Below, in pieces: positions 1-8,953 of a DNA stretch of 64,000 bases. The notes under the pieces are model-generated. The model made no database searches and had not been told where the DNA came from. It saw nothing but the letters and a program-made list of their open reading frames with translations. How positions within the stretch are numbered: the stretch's first letter is position 1; each line of letters starts with the position of its first letter. The stretch is taken from contig NC_015583.1 of NCBI RefSeq assembly GCF_000253255.1, positions 62,001 to 126,000 on the forward strand, written 5' to 3'. The stretch is from Novosphingobium sp. PP1Y (GTDB taxonomy: Bacteria > Pseudomonadota > Alphaproteobacteria > Sphingomonadales > Sphingomonadaceae). The translations under genes and the position numbers were made by a program.

Positions 1-855
1 TTCGCCGTTCCGGGGCCGCCCATTCCACTGCCCTATGTCAGCGCAGCCTCTTCGCACCAGCTGACCGGCAAGCTGGGGGTCAATTACCACTTCGACGACA
101 ACAACATGCTCTACCTCACGGCATCGAAGGGCTACAAGGCCGGCGGCGTCAATCTGACGCCCAACACGCCCGACTTCCTGCCCGAGCGCAACTTCGTGTA
201 CGAGGCCGGCTTCAAGACCGAGCTGCTCGACCGGCACCTGCGCGTGAACGGCGACGTGTTCTATTCGGTCTACAAGGACATCCAGCTCTCCAGCCTGCTG
301 AACGGTCTTCCGGTCACGCAGAACGCCCTTGGCGGCCACTCCAAGGGTGGTGAGATCGAAATCACCGGCCAGTTCGGCGGCCTCGCCTTCAATCTTGGCG
401 CGGGATACCTAGACGCCAAGTTCAGCAACTCGGGCTGCATTACCGACACCAACGCACCCGGGACCGACGCAGGATGCCCCACTGGCCTGCGCTTCGTGCC
501 CAAGGGCCGCGTCCTGCCATTCTCTCCCGATTGGACGATCAACGGTGGAATCCAGTACACCTTCCCGGTCGGCGGGATCGACGTGACGCCACGCGTCCAG
601 TGGTCGCACGTGGGCGACCAGAACGCGACGCCATTCCCCAGCTTCAACACGCTGGTGCCTTCGCGCGACCTGTTCGACGCGCGCCTCACCTTCGATCTGG
701 GATCGAAGTACAAGTTGGAAGCCTTCGTCAACAACCTGACGGACAAGACCTATATCGCTACCCAGATCCAGAACAGCTCTAGCGCCGATGGCGGCATCAT
801 CTACGGCGCACCGCGCACCTACGGCGTGCGGATCAAGGTCGCATTCGGCGACTGA
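1..855 (+). CDS. TonB-dependent receptor, C-terminal part (5' end outside window)
   Basis: This is the C-terminal beta-barrel of an outer-membrane TonB-dependent receptor that imports a ligand using proton-motive force delivered by TonB. The frame is open from base 1, before the first ATG at 106, so the gene begins outside the window. Visible barrel signatures are the strand segments LYLTASKGYKAGGVN and FVYEAGFKTELLDRHLRVNG, and the terminal strand ending YGVRIKVAFGD, which carries the usual aromatic residue close to the C-terminus. The plug and TonB box are missing from view, so the ligand cannot be assigned. Eleven bases after the stop begins a secreted haem protein gene, followed by an OmpA-like gene. 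The three are probably co-transcribed. Confidence 0.93.
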   Translation, partial: FAVPGPPIPLPYVSAASSHQLTGKLGVNYHFDDNNMLYLTASKGYKAGGVNLTPNTPDFLPERNFVYEAGFKTELLDRHLRVNGDVFYSVYKDIQLSSLLNGLPVTQNALGGHSKGGEIEITGQFGGLAFNLGAGYLDAKFSNSGCITDTNAPGTDAGCPTGLRFVPKGRVLPFSPDWTINGGIQYTFPVGGIDVTPRVQWSHVGDQNATPFPSFNTLVPSRDLFDARLTFDLGSKYKLEAFVNNLTDKTYIATQIQNSSSADGGIIYGAPRTYGVRIKVAFGD

Positions 856-865
856 GGCAAGACCT

Positions 866-2377
866 TTGGCTAGACACAGGTTCTCCGTCCAATCGGTCTT
901 TCTGCTCCTGGCCACGGTGATCGGGGCGGCTGCGGTTTCGATCGCAGCCGCCCGGCCCCCTCTTCCGCGGTGGTGGTCGCCGGGCGAGGGCCGGGTATTT
1001 CCCGAACAACTTGACTACCAAAACGACGAGGGCACGCTCCGCCTTCTCCTTACCGGCGGGAAGCTGGACACGAAGGGGCATCCTTTCTTCGAACCGATCG
1101 GCCGCAATGGCCGCGCCTGCGTGACTTGCCATCAGCCTGCCGACGCGATGAGCCTGTCTGCACAATCCGCCCGTGAACGATGGGATGCGACCGGAGGCAA
1201 GGACCCCCTCTTCGCGGCTTACGACGGCTCCAATTGCCCATCGTTGCCCCAGGGAGCGCGCGCTTCGCATTCGCTACTGCTCGATCGCGGCCTTATCCGC
1301 ATCGAGCGCGCCTGGCCAGTGCGCGAATGGAATGGCAAAGCGGTCACGCCCGATTTCACCATCACCGTCGTGCGCGATCCCAATGGCTGCAACAGCGGCC
1401 CCGACCATGGTCCGGAACATGGCAACATCTCGGTCTACCGCCGCCCTCGCCCCGTCGCGAACATGAAATACCTGCTCGCAGCAGGCTTCCCATTCGATCC
1501 CAAGCAGGGGTACGCCCTGCCGATCGACCCGCGCACCGGCAAGATGATGTCGGGCAACATCATGGCCGACAACCGCACAGGCACCCTGCGCCTTCAGATG
1601 GAGGACGCAGGATCGACCCACTTGCAGATGTTGAAGCGTCTTGGCGAGGCCGATATCTCGCGGATCGAGGATTTCGAGAAGCGTATCTTCACCGCCCAGC
1701 AGGTTGGCAAAGACGCAGGTGCGCTCGATACGCTTGGCGCGAAGGGCGGTCCGGCGCACTTGCGCGATTCCGAGCCGGGAGCGCTTGGCAGCATCGGTGA
1801 ACCGGTGTGGAGCGAATTCGCGAAGTGGGAGGACATCTCCCCCGAAGACGCGAAGACGCTCACCCCCGCGCAACTCGCCTTTCGTCAGTCAGTGGCGCGC
1901 GGCGCCAAGGTTTTTCGCGACAAGACTTTCCTGATTTCCGACACCGCCGGCATCAATTCACGGATCGGGTTCGGCAACCCGGTCAGAAACTCCTGCGTCT
2001 TCTGTCACAACATGAGCCAGATGGGGAACGACGTTGCTCCGGGCCAGGTCGACCTGGGGACGACGACGATGCCGTTCGCCGATCCGATGCCCGACTTGCC
2101 ACTATTCCGGATCACCTGCCTGAAGGCGCCCCATCCCCACTATGGCCGCGTGTTCTATACAATGGATCCCGGTTTTGCGCTGACCAGCGGACGCTGCGGC
2201 GACGTCGGCAAGATCACGCTACAGTCCATGCGGGGTCTGGCTGCCAGAGCCCCCTATTTCTCCAACGGCCTGGCCAAGGATCTGCGCGGCGTCGTCGACT
2301 ATTACGACCGTCGCTACGACATCGGTTACACCGAGCAAGAGAAGCGCGATCTGGTAAATTTGATGAGCGTGCTATGA
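866..2377 (+). CDS. Exported di-haem c-type cytochrome, MauG/cytochrome c peroxidase-like
   Basis: Predicted 503-residue periplasmic cytochrome. Two CXXCH haem-attachment motifs are visible: ACVTCHQ near residue 85 and SCVFCHN near residue 376. The C-terminal region SMRGLAARAPYFSNG with later VVDYYDRRY resembles the distal haem region of MauG/di-haem peroxidase proteins. I chose the TTG at 866 because it follows a GAGG and gives a clean signal peptide (RHRFSVQSVFLLLATVIGAAAV). An ATG at 788 is in frame but would overlap the receptor gene by 68 bases and has no leader character. The stop overlaps the next start (ATGA). The substrate is unknown. Its place behind a receptor suggests oxidation of, or electron transfer to, the imported ligand, which is inference. 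Confidence 0.82.
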   Translation: MARHRFSVQSVFLLLATVIGAAAVSIAAARPPLPRWWSPGEGRVFPEQLDYQNDEGTLRLLLTGGKLDTKGHPFFEPIGRNGRACVTCHQPADAMSLSAQSARERWDATGGKDPLFAAYDGSNCPSLPQGARASHSLLLDRGLIRIERAWPVREWNGKAVTPDFTITVVRDPNGCNSGPDHGPEHGNISVYRRPRPVANMKYLLAAGFPFDPKQGYALPIDPRTGKMMSGNIMADNRTGTLRLQMEDAGSTHLQMLKRLGEADISRIEDFEKRIFTAQQVGKDAGALDTLGAKGGPAHLRDSEPGALGSIGEPVWSEFAKWEDISPEDAKTLTPAQLAFRQSVARGAKVFRDKTFLISDTAGINSRIGFGNPVRNSCVFCHNMSQMGNDVAPGQVDLGTTTMPFADPMPDLPLFRITCLKAPHPHYGRVFYTMDPGFALTSGRCGDVGKITLQSMRGLAARAPYFSNGLAKDLRGVVDYYDRRYDIGYTEQEKRDLVNLMSVL

Positions 2378-3147
2378 AGTCACTTGCAACCCTCGTGGCG
2401 CTGGGCGCCTCGCTCGCAGCCCCGGCGCAGGATACCGGCGAGCTGGTGCGCTTCGTCACCTGCCCGGTCTACCGCGACACCGATGCAGGCCGCAAATCCG
2501 GCTGCTGGCTCGCCACGGATCGAGAAAGCGGCCAGCGCTACGATGTCAGTTGGTCGCCTTACAAACCGGACTGGAACTACGCCATCCTTGTCGAGGGCCG
2601 CGTCTCGGAAGAACCGCCGACGCCTTGCGGCGACACCGTGCTGCGGCCCGTGCGCACCTCGCGCCTTTACGAGATCCCCTGCACCCGCCACATGCTACCT
2701 GCAGAGGCCTATCCCGGCCGCAGATACAAGTTGCAGGGTCGTTATATCGATCCGCTCTCGGTGCCGCGCGAAACGCCCCCCGGGCCTTACGCCCAGCGTA
2801 CCTTCACCGCCTATTTCGAGTACGGCAACGACTTCCTGATCTACCAGTACGACGACTACCTGCTGGACAACGCTGCGACCTGGATCAGGGCTGCCAAGCC
2901 CGGCAAGCTGGTCGTCACGGGATTTGCCGCGACCGATCCTGTCGAAGTGTCCGGTGTCACGCTCGCCGAGCCTGTGGAACTTGCCCGGCAGCGGGCGGAA
3001 ACTATCGCCGAAACGCTGCGACGGCTTGTGCCCGGCATTCCCGTAGAGACACGCTGGCAAGCCGGAACGACCCGAAGCGACGATCCGGATGCCGATACGA
3101 TACCCGGTCAGGCCGAACGACGCGTGGAAATCCGCGCAGTGTTCTAA
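2374..3147 (+). CDS. Exported protein with OmpA-like C-terminal domain
   Basis: A 257-residue protein starting MKSLATLVALGASLAAPAQ, a short signal peptide cleaved around residue 19. The middle contains several cysteines (FVTCPVY, SGCWLA, PTPCGDT, IPCTRHM), suggesting disulphides in the periplasm. The last 80 residues have the OmpA/MotB-like beta-alpha-beta pattern: a strand KLVVTGFAA, a helix ELARQRAETIAETLRRL, and a final strand RRVEIRAVF. This domain normally binds peptidoglycan, although the usual NxxLSxxRA motif is reduced here to VELARQRAE. The start overlaps the stop of the cytochrome gene (ATGA), so translation is probably coupled. I do not recognise the N-terminal part, and the function is unknown. 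Confidence 0.75.
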   Translation: MKSLATLVALGASLAAPAQDTGELVRFVTCPVYRDTDAGRKSGCWLATDRESGQRYDVSWSPYKPDWNYAILVEGRVSEEPPTPCGDTVLRPVRTSRLYEIPCTRHMLPAEAYPGRRYKLQGRYIDPLSVPRETPPGPYAQRTFTAYFEYGNDFLIYQYDDYLLDNAATWIRAAKPGKLVVTGFAATDPVEVSGVTLAEPVELARQRAETIAETLRRLVPGIPVETRWQAGTTRSDDPDADTIPGQAERRVEIRAVF

Positions 3148-3164
3148 ATACGCACATATCACCA

Positions 3165-3185
3165 GACGGCGACTTGGCCGCCGTC
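3165..3185 (+). terminator. Possible stem-loop after the receptor-cytochrome-OmpA operon
   Basis: GACGGCG (3165-3171) can pair perfectly with CGCCGTC (3179-3185) around a 7-base loop, 18 bases after the stop at 3147. There is no T-run, so this is only a weak terminator candidate. The rest of the 224-base gap up to 3372 shows nothing I can name. Confidence 0.3.
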
Positions 3186-3371
3186 GTCTCGATGGCGGTT
3201 TCGCGCCCTATCCGCGCCGTTCCCGGCGGCAAGGCCTGCCCCTGAAAGTTGCCGTTAGTTCGAGCGAGGGCCGATATCCGCTTGTCGTTGGCCCGCAATC
3301 GGTGTTGGATCATCAGCCAACGAACGAAACACTGAGCGATAGGTAAGCGGGGCTGGCAGGGTGGAACCTCA

Positions 3372-4805
3372 TTGATTGACCTGGGGACGGCCACATGGCT
3401 AATCGTCGCGGCGCTCTATCTTGCGGTGATAGTCCGCGCGATCCTGCTCGACGGGCGCGATTCCTATGCGCGAGCGGCGTGGTTGCTGCTGCTGATCGCC
3501 CTGCCAGTGATCGGCGTGATCCTGTACCTTCTGTTTGGCGAACCCTGGATTTCGCGGGGTTTCCGGGAGCGCGGGCGGCGCGTATATGAAGAGTTCCTCC
3601 CGTTCGCTCCCCGGTCGGCACAACAGGCCGGCACCGCGGGTTTGGCCACTAACGCCTTCCGGACCTTCGAGGCCGCATCGCACTGGCCGGTTTCGACTGG
3701 AAACACGGCGCGTATCGCGCCTGATTCCGATACCGGGATCGCAATGCTCGTCGCGGATATCGATACTGCAGAGCAGTCGGTTCACCTGTCTTTCTACATC
3801 TGGCTAGGCGACAATAACGGCACGAAGGTCGTGGAGGCCGTATGCCGCGCCGCCCGGCGAGGGGTAACGTGCCGTATCGTTGCCGACGCGATCGGATCAC
3901 GTTCACTGATCCACTCCGCGCGCTGGAGCGCGATGCGCGATGCCGGGGCGCGGCTTTGCAGCTCGCTCCAGGCGCCGCTAGGCTTGGGCTTTCTCGTGGG
4001 GCATCGCACCGATCTGCGCAATCACCGCAAGATTGCCGTCATCGACGGCCGCGTTACGTACTGCGGCAGCCAGAATTGCGCCGATCCGGCGTTTCTCGTC
4101 AAACGAAGGTTCGCTCCCTGGGTCGATATTCTCGTCCGCTACGAAGGGCCGGTAACACGTCAGGCCGACATCATCTTTGCCTCGGCATGGACTGCCGAAA
4201 CTGGAGAGGATCTGCGTCCATACATGACCATGGATCCGCCGCAGCCTTCAGCCGATGGTTTCGCCGCAATCGCCACCGGGACAGGGCCACTCTCGCCACG
4301 CGGAACGATGACCGACATGTTCGTGGCCGTGCTCGCGGCAGCGAAAGTCAGCGTGACGATCACGACGCCGTACTTCGCGCCCGATCCGCCGCTGATCGGC
4401 GCGATAGTCGCAGCAGCGCGACGCGGGGTAGAGGTTCGTATCGTCTTTCCACGTCGTAACGATAACCGGATCGTCGGAGCCATCAGCCGTGCCTACTATC
4501 CGGTTCTTGCAAAAGCCGGGGTACGCATCTTCGAATATTACGGCGGACTGCTGCATGCGAAGACGGTCGTGGTAGACGATGCCCTGGCCTTGATCGGGTC
4601 TTCCAATATGGATCGCCGCAGCCTGGAACTGAATTTCGAGAACAACATCCTGTTCGAGTCAGCCGAGCTTGCGGTTCAGTTACGCGATCGTCAGCAGCGT
4701 TGGCTCAAGGATGCCATCGAGATCGACCGCGGCGATGCCACCAACCGAGCGATAGCACGCCGCTTTGTCGACAATCTGCTGACCATGACCGCTGCACTGT
4801 TCTGA
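3372..4805 (+). CDS. cls: Cardiolipin synthase (phospholipase D superfamily)
   Basis: A 477-residue inner-membrane enzyme expected to make cardiolipin by phosphatidyl transfer. Two N-terminal membrane segments are clear: ATWLIVAALYLAVIVRAILL and AAWLLLLIALPVIGVILYLLFG. Two HKD catalytic motifs follow. The first is HRKIAVIDGRVTYCGSQN near residue 219, and the second is HAKTVVVDDALALIGSSN near residue 396. Both keep the His, Lys and Asp. The length of about 480 is normal for bacterial Cls. The start is a TTG at 3372. No in-frame ATG lies between it and the first membrane segment. It stands alone, followed 192 bases later by an MscS channel on the same strand. Membrane-stress function of the pair is inference. 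Confidence 0.9.
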   Translation: MIDLGTATWLIVAALYLAVIVRAILLDGRDSYARAAWLLLLIALPVIGVILYLLFGEPWISRGFRERGRRVYEEFLPFAPRSAQQAGTAGLATNAFRTFEAASHWPVSTGNTARIAPDSDTGIAMLVADIDTAEQSVHLSFYIWLGDNNGTKVVEAVCRAARRGVTCRIVADAIGSRSLIHSARWSAMRDAGARLCSSLQAPLGLGFLVGHRTDLRNHRKIAVIDGRVTYCGSQNCADPAFLVKRRFAPWVDILVRYEGPVTRQADIIFASAWTAETGEDLRPYMTMDPPQPSADGFAAIATGTGPLSPRGTMTDMFVAVLAAAKVSVTITTPYFAPDPPLIGAIVAAARRGVEVRIVFPRRNDNRIVGAISRAYYPVLAKAGVRIFEYYGGLLHAKTVVVDDALALIGSSNMDRRSLELNFENNILFESAELAVQLRDRQQRWLKDAIEIDRGDATNRAIARRFVDNLLTMTAALF

Positions 4806-4997
4806 ATCCGGTTCTGCAGGGCATCGTATCTTTGGACGCCCATTCCTGATCCGCTACACGACAGGTTCTGGATTTCGCGATGAGGCGGGCAGTCCTGGCG
4901 TGCCTGCCACCTGAATTGCGGGAATACGGCGCAAATCAGGCGTTCGAAGAAAAACATCCTTGTTGCTGACACCTTTCATGGAATATTGGTTCGCCAC

Positions 4998-5960
4998 ATG
5001 ACTTTGCCATCGATAGCGGCCCGGGATGTCCCGCCGACGGAAGTTACCGCCACGTCAGGAGGGTGGGGGCCATCGCGGGTGCTGCTCGATCTCACCGAGT
5101 ATTTCAATCCGAGCCATTTCTGGGGCGCGTTCGCGCTCGGCATGCTGTTCCTGCTCTTCGGCTTCGCGCTGAGCTGGCTGCTTCGCCGAGCCGTAGTGAC
5201 CCTGATCGATCACGATCCCAACGAACGGATCGACCGGATGACGATCAGCTTCATCCAGCATCTGGCGACTTTCGTCATGTGGATCGTCCTGGCGCTTCTG
5301 TTTTCCCATCTCGTGCCTTCCCTGAACAAGCTGACGACGTCACTGCTCGCAGGGGTCAGCATCGTATCGGTCGTGGTCGGATTTGCCGCGCAGTCCACGC
5401 TGGGCAATCTGGTTTCCGGCATCAGTCTCGTGATCTACAAGCCGTTTCGTCGCGGCGACCGTCTGCAACTGACGGCACCGACAGGGCTCGAGACGGGAAT
5501 CGTGGAGGAGCTCTCGCTTGGCTACACCGTGCTACGCACCTTCGATAATCGGCGTATCGTCCTTTCCAACGGCACGATCGCAAACCAGATCATGATCAAC
5601 CTGTCCTCGGTCGATCTCAAGGTCATGATGTCGCTGACAATCTCGATCGGCTACGCGTCCGATATCGACAAGGCTCGCCAGATCGTACTCGATCTGGCGC
5701 AAGCGCATGAAGGCGTTACGGAAGTTGTCGGATGCCCGGTGATCAACCTTGGTGGATCGAGCGTGGATCTCTCACTTCGCGCCTGGTGCCCGGATGCAGC
5801 AACCTCAAAATCGGTCGAATACGATCTGCTAGAACAGATCAAGAAGCGGTTCGACGAAGCCGGGATCGAGATACCCTACGCATACCAGAATGTCGTGCTC
5901 ACTGGGCAGGTTTCCGTCGGCGATGCCGACCCGGACGGAGTTACCGGGCCTCCGCGTTGA
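4998..5960 (+). CDS. MscS-family mechanosensitive ion channel
   Basis: A 320-residue small-conductance mechanosensitive channel of the inner membrane, releasing solutes under hypo-osmotic stress. It has three membrane segments: FWGAFALGMLFLLFGFALSW, LATFVMWIVLALLFSHLVP, and the pore-lining TM3 near SIVSVVVGFAAQSTLGNLVSG. The latter shows the Gly/Ala-rich packing and the QSTLGN hinge typical of MscS. The cytoplasmic beta domain follows (DRLQLT, GIVEELSLGYTVLRTFDNRRIVLSNG). I chose the ATG at 4998. A TTG at 4986 is in frame but adds only four residues. Its stop is convergent with the PrpD-family gene 76 bases away. Confidence 0.9.
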   Translation: MTLPSIAARDVPPTEVTATSGGWGPSRVLLDLTEYFNPSHFWGAFALGMLFLLFGFALSWLLRRAVVTLIDHDPNERIDRMTISFIQHLATFVMWIVLALLFSHLVPSLNKLTTSLLAGVSIVSVVVGFAAQSTLGNLVSGISLVIYKPFRRGDRLQLTAPTGLETGIVEELSLGYTVLRTFDNRRIVLSNGTIANQIMINLSSVDLKVMMSLTISIGYASDIDKARQIVLDLAQAHEGVTEVVGCPVINLGGSSVDLSLRAWCPDAATSKSVEYDLLEQIKKRFDEAGIEIPYAYQNVVLTGQVSVGDADPDGVTGPPR

Positions 5961-6036
5961 CCCATCAATCCTGATTCAGCATCTTGACCTTGCAACATTG
6001 ACTTGAGTCGATCGGCGCTTTGTCGCTCTGCGCGGT

Positions 6037-7416
6037 CTAGGCGAACAGTTGGCCGACGTCCTGGCAGCTTTCCAGCGCAAGGATCCTGTCAGCAAGGGCA
6101 CTGGCTGTCCGTGCAGGCAATGGCACTTCTGCCCGCGCGGCACAGTCGATGAACTTCTCGACCAGTTGCGCCTCGCTGAGCGGCATCTGCGGGCTGCCGC
6201 GCGCGGTTGTGCACCCGGCCGAAAATGACCGCCCGTCGGCCAGTTCGATGCGGATCGAACCGCCCACCCCTCGTGCGCGCGCTCCAGTCTGACGGTCGGC
6301 CGCTGCCACGACCTTGCCTGCCAGCGCAAGCAGGGCAGGATCGCAAAGCGTCTCGGCGCCAAAGTCATCGAGCCCCACCCCTCCCCTCGCAATCGCCAGG
6401 GCAACGGTGAAAGGAATGGAGAACTTCGCGTCGATGGCAGTTTCAGGAGCCGCCTTGCGCGCCGGCGGTTCGGTCAACATCCGCTGCACGTCGTCGATCC
6501 CGACATGAATCGCTTCAATCTGCGGCGGCGTCAGGTCGTGGTCCTCGCGCAGGGCCAAAGCCATTTCGATGAACGGATGCGTCCCCCGGCAACTGGGCCA
6601 GGGCTTGAAGGTCAGTTCCTCGATGCACAGGCGCTGCCCAAGATCACCGGCCAATGCCTCTGGATCGAATGCTCCACCAGCATAGAGAGCGTAAAAGCCG
6701 GCCTCGCCTTCCAGCGGGCGTTCGAATCCCGCAACGCGGGCCCGCGCCAGTAGGGCGGCCTGGACGCTTGCCTGAGCGGGAAAAGCCTCTCGGACCGCGC
6801 GAATGACCGTGCCGGCACTGTGCTTTATCTCGCCCGGGATCGTCACCTGACACATGGCGAGCGAGATTGCGCTGCGCACTTGTCGGGGCGAGCAGCCGAG
6901 CAACTTGGCCGCGCCGGCTGCCGCTCCTATACCGGCAAGGATCGGCGGCGGATACCAACCGCCCGCTTCCATCGGCCTGCGCAGTGCAAGCCCCAGGCGG
7001 CACGAGACTTCGCAACCGGCGACAAGTGCGGCCATAAACCGCTCGCCGTCGACCGATCCGTGGCTTTGCGCCAGTGCCAGCAGGGCCGGCACGAGGCTGG
7101 CATTCGGATGCCCCGGCGCGCGGTCGAAGGCATCCTCATAATCAAGCGCATGGGCCATGGCGCCATTGGCAAAGGCCGCCATCTGCGGCGGTGCCGTCAT
7201 TCCCGTGCCAAGGATACGGCATGGCCCCTCACCTTCGGCAAGGGCGATAAAGGGCCGGACCTCCGGCGACAGTCCGCTTGCAGCGAGAATGACACCACTG
7301 GCATCGAGCAGGACGTGCCGCGCCGCTGCCACAGTCGACTCGGGCAGGTCGCCGAACGCGAGATCACTAACCCACTGACAGAGCGTGTCGCTCACATGGT
7401 CGCATGTCTCACGCAT
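6037..7416 (-). CDS. MmgE/PrpD family protein
   Basis: A 459-residue predicted cytoplasmic protein of the MmgE/PrpD family, whose characterised members are 2-methylcitrate dehydratase and cis-aconitate decarboxylase. Family features are the all-helical N-terminal start (LCQWVSDLAFGDLPESTVAAARHVLLDASG), the conserved HALDYEDAF, and the later segment LTFKPWPSCRGTHPFIEMALAL. It is the last gene of a five-gene minus-strand operon and starts one base after the stop of the tannase-like gene. No other methylcitrate-cycle gene is nearby. A role in degrading the acid freed by the esterase is possible, but is inference. Confidence 0.87.
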   Translation of the reverse strand: MRETCDHVSDTLCQWVSDLAFGDLPESTVAAARHVLLDASGVILAASGLSPEVRPFIALAEGEGPCRILGTGMTAPPQMAAFANGAMAHALDYEDAFDRAPGHPNASLVPALLALAQSHGSVDGERFMAALVAGCEVSCRLGLALRRPMEAGGWYPPPILAGIGAAAGAAKLLGCSPRQVRSAISLAMCQVTIPGEIKHSAGTVIRAVREAFPAQASVQAALLARARVAGFERPLEGEAGFYALYAGGAFDPEALAGDLGQRLCIEELTFKPWPSCRGTHPFIEMALALREDHDLTPPQIEAIHVGIDDVQRMLTEPPARKAAPETAIDAKFSIPFTVALAIARGGVGLDDFGAETLCDPALLALAGKVVAAADRQTGARARGVGGSIRIELADGRSFSAGCTTARGSPQMPLSEAQLVEKFIDCAARAEVPLPARTASALADRILALESCQDVGQLFA

Positions 7417-7417
7417 C

Positions 7418-8953
7418 CTATGATCCCATCATGCGTTCGAGAAGCGGATCATCCACGCACTTCCACGAAGATGCCGAATCGGTCCGCCCCTTGCCATCGT
7501 ATCGAGCCGATTGCGGAAAAGGGCATAGCTTTCGCGTGAACGAGGCTGCGCCTTCTGACTTCCGGGCGGCGACGATGCTTTCAGGCGCAAGGCCATCTTC
7601 CACCCAGTGGATCAATGCCCAGAGCATGTCGCGCGAAGGGTCGCGATCGTCCGGCACCGGGATCTGGGCGGAGGCGCCGAAGATGTCGGCGCCTGGCCCG
7701 CCCCGACAATGGTACATGCCCGGCACCATGAACAGGCGCACCGACCGCGCAAGCTGTTCCTTTCCGCCGTTGGCCTGCGCCAGCGCTGCGTAGAAGTCGA
7801 TTGTCGGGCCGGCATTGACCGAGGGATCCTGCCAACCCTGATACATGATAGCCTTGCCGCCACTGGCGATGAATGGCGCAATCGCAGTCCTGTCCGCCCT
7901 TAGTTCGGGCATCTTGCGATTGGCAGCGGCAAGATCTGCACGGCGACGGAAGGTCATTTCATCCCAGTCTGGATTGCCGAAAACACCGTCCGCCCACATG
8001 GCCCTCAGCAAGGGCGAAGGAGGTCCGGGACGGGTTCTCACGCCGGGAAACAAGCCCTTGTCCATCGGGCGCCCCTGCTCGTCCGGCATCGGCGCAATGA
8101 TCGCGTCGAGCATGGCAAGCTTGGGCGCGCTCAGGCATTCGCCGGTCTGGCCAGGCTTGCAGAGCAACGTAGCCGTATCGAAGCGGCAGGCGGCCGGATT
8201 TTCCATGATGCCGTCGCTAACCCCGTCGAGACCATCGCATTGCTGCGTGACGCGCGTCTCGTACAAGTGCCAGTCGGCATCGGTCAGCGCCGCTTGGGGT
8301 CGCCGTTTCTGCTCCAGCGCGAACCACAGCATGCGTACCGATTGCAGAGGCATGTAGGGGCCCGGCGCACCGGCAATCACGCCATCGTAGTCGCCCGGAT
8401 ACGTCTCCATTTCCTTGAGCGCCTGGCGCCCGCCGCCCGAGCAGCCGGTAAAGTAGGACCGATTGGCAGGCCGCCCGTAAAATCGCTCCGCAAGCGCCTT
8501 TGCGGCCCGGGTCGTCAGGTGAAGAGCGCGGTGCGTATAATCCGTCCGCGCCTTCGCATCGGTCATCCAGTGCGCCTGGCTTGCCTTGTGCCCGCTATCG
8601 GTGCTTACCACCGCAAATCCTTGCGAAATGCGCAGGCTCATGTCGCGGTAGTTGAAAACACCGGCGTCCCCGCCGACGCCTGCCCCCAGCAGGCGCCCGT
8701 TCCATTGCTCGGGCAACCATAGCTCGAATCCGATATTGCCCTCGATGCGCCCTTCCACCCGGCACATCGGAACCTTGATCGGCACCGGGGTGTAGAAGGT
8801 CTCCTGCCGGGGCATCCAGACCGGCGCCGGATCTATCGCAACTGCCGCGTCCACCGTAACCTCGCCGTGCGAGCCGCGAAGGCTCGCACAACTGCCCGCC
8901 TGCGGGGAACCCGCTGCAGCAAGGATGAGGGAGAGAAGCGAGGCAAGAGGCAT
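7418..8953 (-). CDS. Secreted tannase/feruloyl esterase family hydrolase
   Basis: A 511-residue exported serine esterase of the tannase/feruloyl esterase family, which cuts ester bonds of phenolic acids. The start ATG at 8953 overlaps the stop of the upstream receptor (TGATG). It gives the signal peptide MPLASLLSLILAAAGSPQAG. The nucleophile elbow is GCSGGGRQ, followed by the family segment YPGDYDGVIAGAPG. A probable catalytic Asp lies in YQGWQDPSV and the His in PGMYHCRGGPG. Several cysteines fit the lid disulphides of the family. The receptor directly upstream could take up the ester or its product. Whether it acts on feruloyl arabinoxylan or on gallate esters cannot be told from sequence. 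Confidence 0.88.
   Translation of the reverse strand: MPLASLLSLILAAAGSPQAGSCASLRGSHGEVTVDAAVAIDPAPVWMPRQETFYTPVPIKVPMCRVEGRIEGNIGFELWLPEQWNGRLLGAGVGGDAGVFNYRDMSLRISQGFAVVSTDSGHKASQAHWMTDAKARTDYTHRALHLTTRAAKALAERFYGRPANRSYFTGCSGGGRQALKEMETYPGDYDGVIAGAPGPYMPLQSVRMLWFALEQKRRPQAALTDADWHLYETRVTQQCDGLDGVSDGIMENPAACRFDTATLLCKPGQTGECLSAPKLAMLDAIIAPMPDEQGRPMDKGLFPGVRTRPGPPSPLLRAMWADGVFGNPDWDEMTFRRRADLAAANRKMPELRADRTAIAPFIASGGKAIMYQGWQDPSVNAGPTIDFYAALAQANGGKEQLARSVRLFMVPGMYHCRGGPGADIFGASAQIPVPDDRDPSRDMLWALIHWVEDGLAPESIVAARKSEGAASFTRKLCPFPQSARYDGKGRTDSASSWKCVDDPLLERMMGS

Noticed and set aside
788..865. Upstream ATG for the di-haem cytochrome
   Set aside because: It would overlap the receptor gene by 68 bases and bury the signal peptide behind a charged 26-residue extension. 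TTG 866 fits better.
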